Made by a program: the position numbers and the translations under genes. This document shows positions 20,801-33,300 of a DNA stretch of 64,000 nucleotides, piece by piece. Below the pieces are notes generated by a model that saw only the letters and a program-made list of their open reading frames with translations, was not told the origin of the DNA and ran no database searches. This stretch comes from Prosopocoilus inquinatus (lineage: Eukaryota; Arthropoda; Insecta; Coleoptera; Lucanidae), in NCBI GenBank assembly GCA_036172665.1, contig CM069871.1, positions 62,866,713 through 62,930,712 of the forward strand, in the 5' to 3' direction. Numbering within the stretch: position 1 is the stretch's first letter; the number at the start of each line of letters is the position of its first letter.

Positions 20801-23310
20801 AAACAGCATCGTTCCATCTCTCTCCGTCTCTGAGTAATCGCGATTTTTCTGAAAAAAATTGGCGGAGGCGCCGGGTATGAATTTAAACAAGCATTATCTC
20901 CGGAACGGTTGGAGTTAGGAAGACGCGGTTTTCACTGCTGCGTAGCATTCGGCGAGCTGCATAATACAGATGCAGTTTCGACCTTCACACTCGATTGGAA
21001 AAGAAGTTTTCGCTTTGGAAAAATTGCTGTTTGTGGGGGAATTAAACGTTTCCCTCTCAGGGGAATGACGTTCTCCACTGGTCATCCAACGGAGAAAACA
21101 GCATCGTTCCATCTCTCTCCGTCTCTGAGTAATCGCGATTTTTCTGAAAAAAATTGGCGGAGGCGCCGGGTATGAAATTAAACAAGCAATATCTCCGGAA
21201 CGGTTGGAGTTAGGAAGATGCGGTTTTCACTGCTGCGTAGCATTCGGCCAGCTGCATAATACAGATGCAGTTTCGACCTTCACACTCGATTGGAAAAGAA
21301 GTTTTCGCTTTGGAAAAATTGCTGTTTGTGGGGGAATTAAACGTTTCCCTCTCAGGGGAATGACGTTCTCCACTGGTCATCCAACGGAGGAAACAGCATC
21401 GTTCCATCTCTCTCCGTCTCTGAGTAATCGCGATTTTTCTGAAAAAAATTGGCGGAGGCGCCGGGTATGAATTTAAACAAGCATTATCTCCGGAACGGTT
21501 GGAGTTAGGAAGATGCGGTTTTCACTGCTGCGTAGCATTCGGCCAGCTGCATAATACAGATGCAGTTTCGACCTTCACACTCGATTGGAAAAGAAGTTTT
21601 CGCTTTGGAAAAATTGCTGTTTGTGGGGGAATTAAACGTTTCCCTCTCAGGAGAATGACGTTCTCCACTGGTCATCCAACGGAGGAAACAGCATCGTTCC
21701 ATCTCTCTCCGTCTCTGAGTAATCGCGATTTTTCTGAAAAAAATTGGCGGAGGCGCCGGGTATGAAATTAAACAAGCAATATCTCCGGAACGGTTGGAGT
21801 TAGGAAGATGCGGTTTTCACTGCTGCGTAGCATTCGGCCAGCTGCATAATACAGATGCAGTTTCGACCTTCACACTCGATTGGAAAAGAAGTTTTCGCTT
21901 TGGAAAAATTGCTGTTTGTGGGGGAATTAAACGTTTCCCTCTCAGGGGAATGACGTTCTCCACTGGTCATCCAACGGAGGAAACAGCATCGTTCCATCTC
22001 TCTCCGTCTCTGAGTAATAGCGATTTTTCTGAAAGAAATTGGCGGAGGCGCCGGGTATGAATTTAAACAAGCATTATCTCCGGAACGGTTGGAGTTAGGA
22101 AGACGCGGTTTTCACTGCTGCGTAGCATTCGGCGAGCTGCATAATACAGATGCAGTTTCGACCTTCACACTCGATTGGAAAAGAAGTTTTCGCTTTGGAA
22201 AAATTGCTGTTTGTAGGGGAATTAAACGTTTCCCTCTCAGGGGAATGACGTTCTCCACTGGTCATCCAACGGAGAAAACAGCATCGTTCCATCTCTCTCC
22301 GTCTCTGAGTAATCGCGATTTTTCTGAAAAAAATTGGCGGAGGCGCCGGGTATGAATTTAAACAAGCAATATCTCCGGAACGGTTGGAGTTAGGAAGATG
22401 CGGTTTTCACTGCTGCGTAGCATTCGGCCAGCTGCATAATACAGATGCAGTTTCGACCTTCACACTCGATTGGAAAAGAAGTTTTCGCTTTGGAAAAGTT
22501 GCTGTTTGTGGGGGAATTAAACGTTTCCCTCTCAGGGGAATGACGTTCTCCACTGGTCATCCAACGGAGAAAACAGCATCGTTTCATCTCTCTCCGTCTC
22601 TGAGTAATCGCGATTTTTCTGAAAAAAATTGGCGGAGGCGCCGGGTATGAATTTAAACAAGCAATATCTCCGGAACGGTTGGAGTTAGGAAGATGCGGTT
22701 TTCACTGCTGCGTAGCATTCGGCCAGCTGCATAATACAGATGCAGTTTCGACCTTCACACTCGATTGGAAAAGAAGTTTTCGCTTTGGAAAAATTGCTGT
22801 TTGTGGAGGAATTAAACGTTTCCCTCTCAGGAGAATGACGTTTTTCCACTGGTCATCCAGCGGAGAAAACAGCATCGTTCCATCTCTCTCCGTCTCTGAG
22901 TTATCCCGATTTTTCTGAAGGAAATTGGCGGAGGCGCCGGGTATGAATTTAAACAAGCATTATCTCCGGAACGGTTGGAGTTAGGAAGATGTGGTTTTCA
23001 CTGCTGCGTGTCATTCGACCAGCTGCATAATACAGATGCAGTTTCGACCTTCACACTCGATTGGAAAAGAAGTTTTCGCTTTGGAAAAATTGCTGTTTGT
23101 GGGGGAATTAAACGTTTCCCTCTCAGGGGAATGACGTTCTCCACTGGTCATCCAACGGAGAAAACAGCATCGTTCTATCTCTCTCCGTCTCTGAGTAATA
23201 GCGATTTTTCTGAAAGAAATTGGCGGAGGCGCCGGGTATGAATTTAAACAAGCATTATCTCCGGAACGGTTGGAGTTAGGAAGACGCGGTTTTCACTGCT
23301 GCGTAGCATT
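17880..23310. repeat. Duplication block B, first copy (partner 30201-35926)
   Basis: The offset is 12321 bp up to about 21498, then 12616 bp, because the second copy has one extra monomer (33820-34114). Rare shared variants include CGCTATTTTTC, CTCACGGGAATG, GGGTAATCGTGAG, GTAGGGGAATT and CATTCAGCTAGC. Differences I noticed: 30385 T (18064 C), 30996 C (18675 G) and 32014 T (19693 G). Confidence 0.85.
18016..18299. repeat. Minisatellite cassette 3 (22 x 12 bp)
   Basis: This is a full-length cassette with the hairpin junction (stem arms 18004-18015 and 18022-18033) and 22 twelve-bp copies. The order of variant copies (TCTTAC, GAGAAC, CACTCACAC, GAGCAATCGC) is the same as in the other cassettes, which shows common descent rather than independent expansion. 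It rejoins the monomer at 18300. Its closest relatives by eye are the cassettes at 30337 and 48192. Confidence 0.93.
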
Positions 23311-26300
23311 CAGCTAGCTGCATAATACAGATGCAGTTTCGACCTTCACACTCGATTGGAAAAGAAGTTTTCGCTTTGGAAAAATTGCTGTTTGTGGGGG
23401 AATTAAACGTTTCCCTCTCAGGGGAATGACGTTCTCCACTGGTCATCCAACGGAGGAAACAGCATCGTTCCATCTCTCTCCGTCTCTGAGTAATCGCTAT
23501 TTTTCTGAAAAAAATTGGCGGAGGCGCCGGGTATGAAATTAAACAAGCAATATCTTCGGAACGGTTGGAGTTAGGAAGATGCGGTTTTCACTGCTGCGTA
23601 GCATTCGGCCAGCTGCATAATACAGATGCAGTTTCGACCTTCACACTCGATTGGAAAAGAAGTTTTCGCTTTGGAAAAATTGCTGTTTGTGGGGGAATTA
23701 AACGTTTCCCTCTCAGGGGAATGACGTTCTCCACTGGTCATCCAACGGAGGAAACAGCATCGTTCCATCTCTCTCCGTCTCTGAGTAATAGCGATTTTTC
23801 TGAAAGAAATTGGCGGAGGCGCCGGGTATGAATTTAAACAAGCATTATCTCCGGAACGGTTGGAGTTAGGAAGATGCGGTTTTCACTGCTGCGTAGCATT
23901 CGGCCAGCTGCATAATACAGATGCAGTTTCGACCTTCACACTCGATTGGAAAAGAAGTTTTCGCTTTGGAAAAATTGCTGTTTGTGGGGGAATTAAACGT
24001 TTCCCTCTCAGGAGAATGACGTTCTCCACTGGTCATCCAACGGAGGAAACAGCATCGTTCCATCTCTCTCCGTCTCTGAGTAATCGCGATTTTTCTGAAA
24101 AAAATTGGCGGAGGCGCCGGGTATGAAATTAAACAAGCAATATCTCCGGAACGGTTGGAGTTAGGAAGATGCGGTTTTCACTGCTGCGTAGCATTCGGCG
24201 AGCTGCATAATACAGATGCAGTTTCGACCTTCACACTCGATTGGAAAAGAAGTTTTCGCTTTGGAAAAATTGCTGTTTGTGGGGGAATTAAACGTTTCCC
24301 TCTCAGGGGAATGACGTTCTCCACTGGTCATCCAACGGAGAAAACAGCATCGTTCCATCTCTCTCCGTCTCTGAGTAATCGCGATTTTTCTGAAAAAAAT
24401 TGGCGGAGGCGCCGGGTATGAATTTAAACAAGCAATATCTCCGGAACGGTTGGAGTTAGGAAGATGCGGTTTTCACTGCTGCGTAGCATTCGGCCAGCTG
24501 CATAATACAGATGCAGTTTCGACCTTCACACTCGATTGGAAAAGAAGTTTTCGCTTTGGAAAAGTTGCTGTTTGTGGGGGAATTAAACGTTTCCCTCTCA
24601 GGGGAATGACGTTCTCCACTGGTCATCCAACGGAGAAAACAGCATCGTTTCATCTCTCTCCGTCTCTGAGTAATCGCGATTTTTCTGAAAAAAATTGGCG
24701 GAGGCGCCGGGTATGAATTTAAACAAGCAATATCTCCGGAACGGTTGGAGTTAGGAAGATGAGGTTTTCACTGCTGCGTAGCATTCGGCCAGCTGCATAA
24801 TACAGATGCAGTTTCGACCTTCACACTCGATTGGAAAAGAAGTTTTCGCTTTGGAAAAATTGCTGTTTGTGGAGGAATTAAACGTTTCCCTCTCAGGAGA
24901 ATGACGTTTTTCCACTGGTCATCCAGCGGAGAAAACAGCATCGTTCCATCTCTCTCCGTCTCTGAGTTATCCCGATTTTTCTGAAGGAAATTGGCGGAGG
25001 CGCCGGGTATGAATTTAAACAAGCATTATCTCCGGAACGGTTGGAGTTAGGAAGATGTGGTTTTCACTGCTGCGTGTCATTCGACCAGCTGCATAATACA
25101 GATGCAGTTTCGACCTTCACACTCGATTGGAAAAGAAGTTTTCGCTTTGGAAAAATTGCTGTTTGTGGGGGAATTAAACGTTTCCCTCTCAGGGGAATGA
25201 CGTTCTCCACTGGTCATCCAACGGAGAAAACAGCATCGTTCCATCTCTCTCCGTCTCTGAGTAATCGCGATTTTTCTGAAAAAAATTGGCGGAGGCGCCG
25301 GGTATGAATTTAAACAAGCAATATCTCCGGAACGGTTGGAGTTAGGAAGATGCGGTTTTCACTGCTGCGTAGCATTCGGCCAGCTGCATAATACAGATGC
25401 AGTTTCGACCTTCACACTCGATTGGAAAAGAAGTTTTCGCTTTGGAAAAGTTGCTGTTTGTGGGGGAATTAAACGTTTCCCTCTCAGGGGAATGACGTTC
25501 TCCACTGGTCATCCAACGGAGAAAACAGCATCGTTTCATCTCTCTCCGTCTCTGAGTAATCGCGATTTTTCTGAAAAAAATTGGCGGAGGCGCCGGGTAT
25601 GAATTTAAACAAGCAATATCTCCGGAACGGTTGGAGTTAGGAAGATGAGGTTTTCACTGCTGCGTAGCATTCGGCCAGCTGCATAATACAGATGCAGTTT
25701 CGACCTTCACACTCGATTGGAAAAGAAGTTTTCGCTTTGGAAAAATTGCTGTTTGTGGAGGAATTAAACGTTTCCCTCTCAGGAGAATGACGTTTTTCCA
25801 CTGGTCATCCAGCGGAGAAAACAGCATCGTTCCATCTCTCTCCGTCTCTGAGTTATCCCGATTTTTCTGAAGGAAATTGGCGGAGGCGCCGGGTATGAAT
25901 TTAAACAAGCATTATCTCCGGAACGGTTGGAGTTAGGAAGATGTGGTTTTCACTGCTGCGTGTCATTCGACCAGCTGCATAATACAGATGCAGTTTCGAC
26001 CTTCACACTCGATTGGAAAAGAAGTTTTCGCTTTGGAAAAATTGCTGTTTGTGGGGGAATTAAACGTTTCCCTCTCAGGGGAATGACGTTCTCCACTGGT
26101 CATCCAACGGAGAAAACAGCATCGTTCTATCTCTCTCCGTCTCTGAGTAATAGCGATTTTTCTGAAAGAAATTGGCGGAGGCGCCGGGTATGAATTTAAA
26201 CAAGCATTATCTCCGGAACGGTTGGAGTTAGGAAGACGCGGTTTTCACTGCTGCGTAGCATTCGGCTAGCTGCATAATACAGATGCAGTTTCGACCTTCA

Positions 26301-29300
26301 CACTCGATTGGAAAAGAAGTTTTCGCTTTGGAAAAATTGCTGTTTGTGGGGGAATTAGACGTTTCCCTCTCAGGGGAATGACGTTCTCCACTGGTCATCC
26401 AACGGAGAAAACAGCATCGTTCCATCTCTCTCCGTCTCTGAGTAATCGCGATTTTTCTGAAAGAAATTGGCGGAGGCGCCGGGTATGAATTTAAACAAGC
26501 ATTATCTCCGGAACGGTTGGAGTTAGGAAGATGCGGTTTTCACTGCTGCGTAGCATTCGGCCAGCTGCATAATACAGATGCAGTTTCGACCTTCACACTC
26601 GATTGGAAAAGAAGTTTTCGCTTTGGAAAAATTGCTGTTTGTGGGGGAATTAAACATTTCCCTCTCAGGGGAATGACGTTCTCCACTGGTCATCCAACGG
26701 AGGAAACAGCATCGTTCCATCTCTCTCCGTCTCTGAGTAATCGCGATTTTTCTGAAAAAAATTGGCGGAGGCGCCGGGTATGAAATTAAACAAGCAATAT
26801 CTCAGGAACGGTTGGAGTTAGGAAGATGCGGTTTTCACTGCTGCGTAGCATTCGGCCAGCTGCATAATACAGATGCAGTTTCGACCTTCACACTCGATTG
26901 GAAAGGAAGTTTTCGCTTTGGAAAAATTGCTGTTTGTGGGGGAATTAAACGTTTCCCTCTCAGGGGAATGACGTTCTCCACTGGTCATCCAACGGAGAAA
27001 ACAGCATCGTTCCATCTCTCTCCGTCTCTGAGTAATCGCGATTTTTCTGAAAAAAATTGGCGGAGGCGCCGGGTATGAAATTAAACAAGCAATATCTCCG
27101 GAACGGTTGGAGTTAGGAAGATGTGGTTTTCACTGCTGCGTAGCATTCGGCCAGCTGCATAATACAGATGCAGTTTCGAAATTCACACTCGATTGGAAAA
27201 GAAGTTTTCGTATTGGGGAAATTGCTGTTTGTGGGGGGAATTAAACGTTTCCATCTCAGGAGAATGACGTCCTCCACTGGTCATCCAACGGAGAAAACAG
27301 CATCGTTCCATCTCTCTCCGTCTCTGAGTAATCGCGATTTTTCTGAAAAAAATTGGCGGAGGCGCCGGGTATGAAATTAAACAAGCAATTTCTCCGGAAC
27401 GGTTGGAGTTAGGAAGATGCGGTTTTCACTGCTGCGTAGCATTCGGCCAGCTGCATAATACAGATGCAGTTTCGACCTTCACACTCGATTGGAAAAGAAG
27501 TTTTCGCTTTGGAAAAATTGCTGTTTGTGGGGGAATTAAACGTTTCCCTCTCAGGAGAATGACGTTTTTCCACTGGTCATCCAGCGGAGAAAACAGCATC
27601 GTTCCATCTCTCTCCGTCTCTGAGTTATCCCGATTTTTCTGAAGGAAATTGGCGGAGGCGCCGGGTATGAATTTAAACAAGCATTATCTCCGGAACGGTT
27701 GGAGTTAGGAAGATGTGGTTTTCACTGCTGCGTGTCATTCGACCAGCTGCATAATACAGATGCAGTTTCGACCTTCACACTCGATTGGAAAAGAAGTTTT
27801 CGCTTTGGAAAAATTGCTGTTTGTGGGGGAATTAAACGTTTCCCTCTCAGGGGAATGACGTTCTCCACTGGTCATCCAACGGAGAAAACAGCATCGTTCT
27901 ATCTCTCTCCGTCTCTGAGTAATAGCGATTTTTCTGAAAGAAATTGGCGGAGGCGCCGGGTATGAATTTAAACAAGCATTATCTCCGGAACGGTTGGAGT
28001 TAGGAAGACGCGGTTTTCACTGCTGCGTAGCATTCGGCCAGCTGCATAATACAGATGCAGTTTCGACCTTCACACTCGATTGGAAAAGAAGTTTTCGCTT
28101 TGGAAAACTTGCTGTTTGTGGGGTAATTAAACGTTTCCCTCTCAGGGGAATGACGTTCTCCACTGGTCATCCAACGGAGGAAACAGCATCGTTCCATCTC
28201 TCTCCGTCTCTGAGTAATCGCGATTTTTCTGAAAAAAATTGGCGGAGGCGCCGGGTATGAAATTAAACAAGCATTATCTCCGGAACGGTTGGAGTTAGGA
28301 AGATGCGGTTTTCACTGCTGCGTAGCATTCGGCCAGCTGCATAATACAGATGCAGTTTCGACCTTCACATTCGATTGGAAAAGAAGTTTTCGCTTTGGAA
28401 AAATTGCTGTTTGTGGGGGAATTAAACGTTTCCCTCTCAGGGGAATGACGTTCTCCACTGGTCATCCAACGGAGGAAACAGCATCGTTCCATCTCTCTCC
28501 GTCTCTGAGTAATCGCGATTTTTCTGAAAAAAATTGGCGGAGGCGCCGGGTATGAAATTAAACAAGCAATATCTCCGGAACGGTTGGAGTTAGGAAGATG
28601 CGGTTTTCACTGCTGCGTAGCATTCGGCCAGCTGCATAATACAGATGCAGTTTCGACCTTCACACTCGATTGGAAAAGAAGTTTTCGCTTTGGAAAAGTT
28701 GCTGTTTGTGGGGGAATTAAACGTTTCCCTCTCAGGGGAATGACGTTCTCCACTGGTCATCCAGCGGAGAAAACAGCATCGTTCCATCTCTCTCCGTCTC
28801 TGAGTTATCCCGATTTTTCCGAAGGAAATTGGCGGAGGCGCCGGGTATGAATTTAAACAAGCATTATCTCCGGAACGGTTGGAGTTAGGAAGACGCGGTT
28901 TACACTGCTGCGTAGCATTCGGCTAGCTGCATAATACAGATGCAGTTTCGACCTTCACACTCGATTGGAAAAGAAGTTTTCGCTTTGGAAAAATTGCTGT
29001 TTGTGGGGGAATTAGACGTTTCCCTCTCAGGGGAATGACGTTCTCCACTGGTCATCCAACGGAGAAAACAGCATCGTTCCATCTCTCTCCGTCTCTCAGT
29101 AATCGCGATTTTTCTGAAAGAAATTGGCGGAGGCGCCGGGTATGAATTTAAACAAGCATTATCTCCGGAACGGTTGGAGTTAGGAAGACGCGGTTTTCAC
29201 TGCTGCGTAGCATTCGGCCAGCTGCATAATACAGATGCAGTTTCGACCTTCACACTCGATTGGAAAGGAAGTTTTCGCTTTGGAAAAATTGCTGTTTGTG

Positions 29301-30336
29301 GGGGAATTAAACGTTTCCCTCTCAGGGGAATGACGTTCTCCACTGGTCATCCAACGGAGAAAACAGCATCGTTCCATCTCTCTCCGTCTCTGAGTAATAG
29401 CGATTTTTCTGAAAGAAATTGGCGGAGGCGCCGGGTATGAATTTAAACAAGCATTATCTCCGGAACGGTTGGAGTTAGGAAGACGCGGTTTTCACTGCTG
29501 CGTAGCATTCGGCCAGCTGCATAATACAGATGCAGTTTCGACCTTCACACTCGATTGGAAAAGAAGTTTTCGCTTTGGAAAAATTGCTGTTTGTGGGGGA
29601 ATTAAACGTTTCCCTCTCAGGGGAATGACGTTCTCCACTGGTCATCCAACGGAGAAAACAGCATCGTTCTATCTCTCTCCGTCTCTGAGTAATAGCGATT
29701 TTTCTGAAAGAAATTGGCGGAGGCGCCGGGTATGAATTTAAACAAGCATTTTCTCCGGAACGGTTGGAGTTAGGAAGACGCGGTTTTCACTGCTGCGTAG
29801 CATTCGGCTAGCTGCATAATACAGATGCAGTTTCGACCTTCACACTCGATTGGAAAAGAAGTTTTCGCTTTGGAAAAATTGCTGTTTGTGGGGGAATTAG
29901 ACGTTTCCCTCTCAGGGGAATGACGTTCTCCACTGGTCATCCAACGGAGAAAACAGCATCGTTCCATCTCTCTCCGTCTCTGAGTAATCGCGATTTTTCT
30001 GAAAGAAATTGGCGGAGGCGCCGGATATGAATTTAAACAAGCATTATCTCCGGAACGGTTGGAGTTAGGAAGATGCGGTTTTCACTGCTGCGTAGCATTC
30101 GGCCAGCTGCATAATACAGATGCAGTTTCGACCTTCACACTCGATTGGAAAAGAAGTTTTCGCTTTGGAAAAATTGCTGTTTGTGGGGGAATTAAACGTT
30201 TCCCTCTCAGGAGAATGACGTTCTCCACTGGTCATCCAACGGAGAAAACAGCATCGTTCTATCTCTCTCTGTCTATGAATAATCGCGATTTTACTGAAAG
30301 AAATTGGCGGAGGCGCCGGGTATGAATTTAAACAAG
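18300..30336. repeat. Canonical monomer segment 3
   Basis: About 40 monomers. It contains extra-T monomers at 22679, 24745, 25631 and 27403, one G6 monomer at 27107, and TAG-bearing monomers at 23270, 26222, 28879 and 29764. Monomers at 24745 and 25631 also have an in-frame TGA (AGATGAGG), shared only with 7618. Monomer 23270 is a visible recombinant. The segment combines blocks related to 1-16 kb and to 30-36 kb. No gene seen. Confidence 0.92.
24450..26221. repeat. Three-monomer tandem duplication (886-bp period)
   Basis: Monomers 24450, 24745 and 25041 recur as 25336, 25631 and 25927, including the rare AGATGAGG stop. The third monomer differs in its 3' half between copies, which places the exchange point inside monomer 25041. 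Confidence 0.83.
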
Positions 30337-33300
30337 ATATTGCTTGTTTAAATTTTTGCACGAACACTCGCATGAGCACTCGCATGAACATTCGCACGAG
30401 CACTCGCACGAGCACTCTTACGAGCATTCGCACGAGAACTCGCACGAGCACTCACACGAACATTCGCACGAGCACTTGCACGAACATTCGCACGAGCACT
30501 TGCACGAACACCCGCACGAGCACTCGCACGAGCACTCGCATGAGCACTCGCACGAGCAATCGCATGAACATTCGCACGAGCACTCGCACGAGCACGAGCA
30601 CTGGCACAAACATTCGCACGAGCTGCATAATACAGATGCAGTTTCGCTCTTCACACTCGATAGGAAAAGAAGTTTTCGCTTTGGAAAAATTGCTGTTTGT
30701 GGGGGAATTAAACGTTTCCCTCTCAGGAGAATGACGTTCTCCACTGGTCATCCAGCGGAGAAAACAGCATCGTTCCATCTCTCTCCGTCTCTGAGTAATC
30801 GCGATTTTTCTGAAAAAAATTGGCGGAGGCGCCGGGTATGAAATTAAACAAGCAATATCTCCGGAACGGTTGGAGTTAGGAAGATGCGGTTTTCACTGCT
30901 GCGTAGCATTCGGCCAGCTGCATAATACAGATGCAGTTTCGACCTTCACACTCGATTGGAAAAGAAGTTTTCGCTTTGGAAAAATTGCTGTTTGTCGGGG
31001 AATTAAACGTTTCCCTCTCAGGGGAATGACGTTCTCCACTGGTCATCCAACGGAGGAAACAGCATCGTTCCATCTCTCTCCGTCTCTGAGTAATCGCGAT
31101 TTTTCTGAAAAAAATTGGCGGAGGCGCCGGGTATGAAATTAAACAAGCATTATCTCCGGAACGGTTGGAGTTAGGAAGATGCGGTTTTCAATGCTGCGTA
31201 GCATTCGGCCAGCTGCATAATACAGATGCAGTTTCGACCTTCACATTCGATTGGAAAAGAAGTTTTCGCTTTGGAAAAATTGCTGTTTGTGGGGGAATTA
31301 AACGTTTCCCTCTCAGGGGAATGACGTTCTCCACTGGTCATCCAACGGAGGAAACAGCATCGTTCCATCTCTCTCCGTCTCTGAGTAATCGCTATTTTTC
31401 TGAAAAAAATTGGCGGAGGCGCCGGGTATGAAATTAAACAAGCAATATCTTCGGAACGGTTGGAGTTAGGAAGATGCGGTTTTCACTGCTGCGTAGCATT
31501 CGGCCAGCTGCATAATACAGATGCAGTTTCGACCTTCACACTCGATTGGAAAAGAAGTTTTCGCTTTGGAAAAATTGCTGTTTGTGGGGGAATTAAACGT
31601 TTCCCTCTCAGGGGAATGACGTTCTCCACTGGTCATCCAACGGAGGAAACAGCATCGTTCCATCTCTCTCCGTCTCTGAGTAATAGCGATTTTTCTGAAA
31701 GAAATTGGCGGAGGCGCCGGGTATGAATTTAAACAAGCATTATCTCCGGAACGGTTGGAGTTAGGAAGATGCGGTTTTCACTGCTGCGTAGCATTCGGCC
31801 AGCTGCATAATACAGATGCAGTTTCGACCTTCACACTCGATTGGAAAAGAAGTTTTCGCTTTGGAAAAATTGCTGTTTGTGGGGGAATTAAACGTTTCCC
31901 TCTCACGGGAATGACGTTCTCCACTGGTCATCCAACGGAGAAAACAGCATCGTTCTATCTCTCTCCGTCTCTGAGTTATCCCGATTTTTCTGAAGGAAAT
32001 TGGCGGAGGCGCCTGGTATGAATTTAAACAAGCATTATCTCCGGAACGGTTGGAGTTAGGAAGATGCGGTTTTCACTGCTGCGTAGCATTCGGCAAGCTG
32101 CATAATACAGATGCAGTTTCGACCTTCACACTCGATTGGAAAAGAAGTTTTCGCTTTGGAAAAATTGCTGTTTGTGGGGGAATTAAACCTTTTCCTCTCA
32201 GGGGAATGACGTTCTCCACTGGTCATCCAACGGAGAAAACAGCATGGTTCTATCTCTCTCCGTCTCTGGGTAATCGTGAGTTTTCTGAAAAAGATTGGCG
32301 GAGGCGCCGGGTATGAATTTAAACAAGCATTATCTCCGGAACGGTTGGAGTTAGGAAGACGCGGTTTTCACTGCTGCGTAGCATTCGGCCAGCTGCATAA
32401 TACAGATGCAGTTTCGACCTTCACACTCGATTGGAAAAGAAGTTTTCGCTTTGGAAAAATTGCTGTTTGTGGAGGAATTAAACGTTTCCCTCTCAGGGGA
32501 ATGACGTTCTCCACTGGTCATCCAACGGAGGAAACAGCATCGTTCCATCTCTCTCCGTCTCTGAGTAATCGCGATTTTTCTGAAAAAAATTGGCGGAGGC
32601 GCCGGGTATGAAATTAAACAAGCAATATCTCCGGAACGGTTGGAGTTAGGAAGATGCGGTTTTCACTGCTGCGTAGCATTCGGCCAGCTGCATAATACAG
32701 ATGCAGTTTCGACCTTCACACTCGATTGGAAAGGAAGTTTTCGCTTTGGAAAAATTGCTGTTTGTGGGGGAATTAAACGTTTCCCTCTCAGGGGAATGAC
32801 GTTCTCCACTGGTCATCCAACGGAGGAAACAGCATCGTTCCATCTCTCTCCGTCTCTGAGTAATCGCGATTTTTCTGAAAAAAATTGGCGGAGGCGCCGG
32901 GTATGAAATTAAACAAGCAATATCTCCGGAACGGTTGGAGTTAGGAAGATGCGGTTTTCACTGCTGCGTAGCATTCGGCCAGCTGCATAATACAGATGCA
33001 GTTTCGACCTTCACACTCGATTGGAAAAGAAGTTTTCGCTTTGGAAAAATTGCTGTTTGTGGGGGAATTAAACGTTTCCCTCTCAGGGGAATGACGTTCT
33101 CCACTGGTCATCCAACGGAGGAAACAGCATCGTTCCATCTCTCTCCGTCTCTGAGTAATCGCGATTTTTCTGAAAAAAATTGGCGGAGGCGCCGGGTATG
33201 AATTTAAACAAGCATTATCTCCGGAACGGTTGGAGTTAGGAAGACGCGGTTTTCACTGCTGCGTAGCATTCGGCGAGCTGCATAATACAGATGCAGTTTC

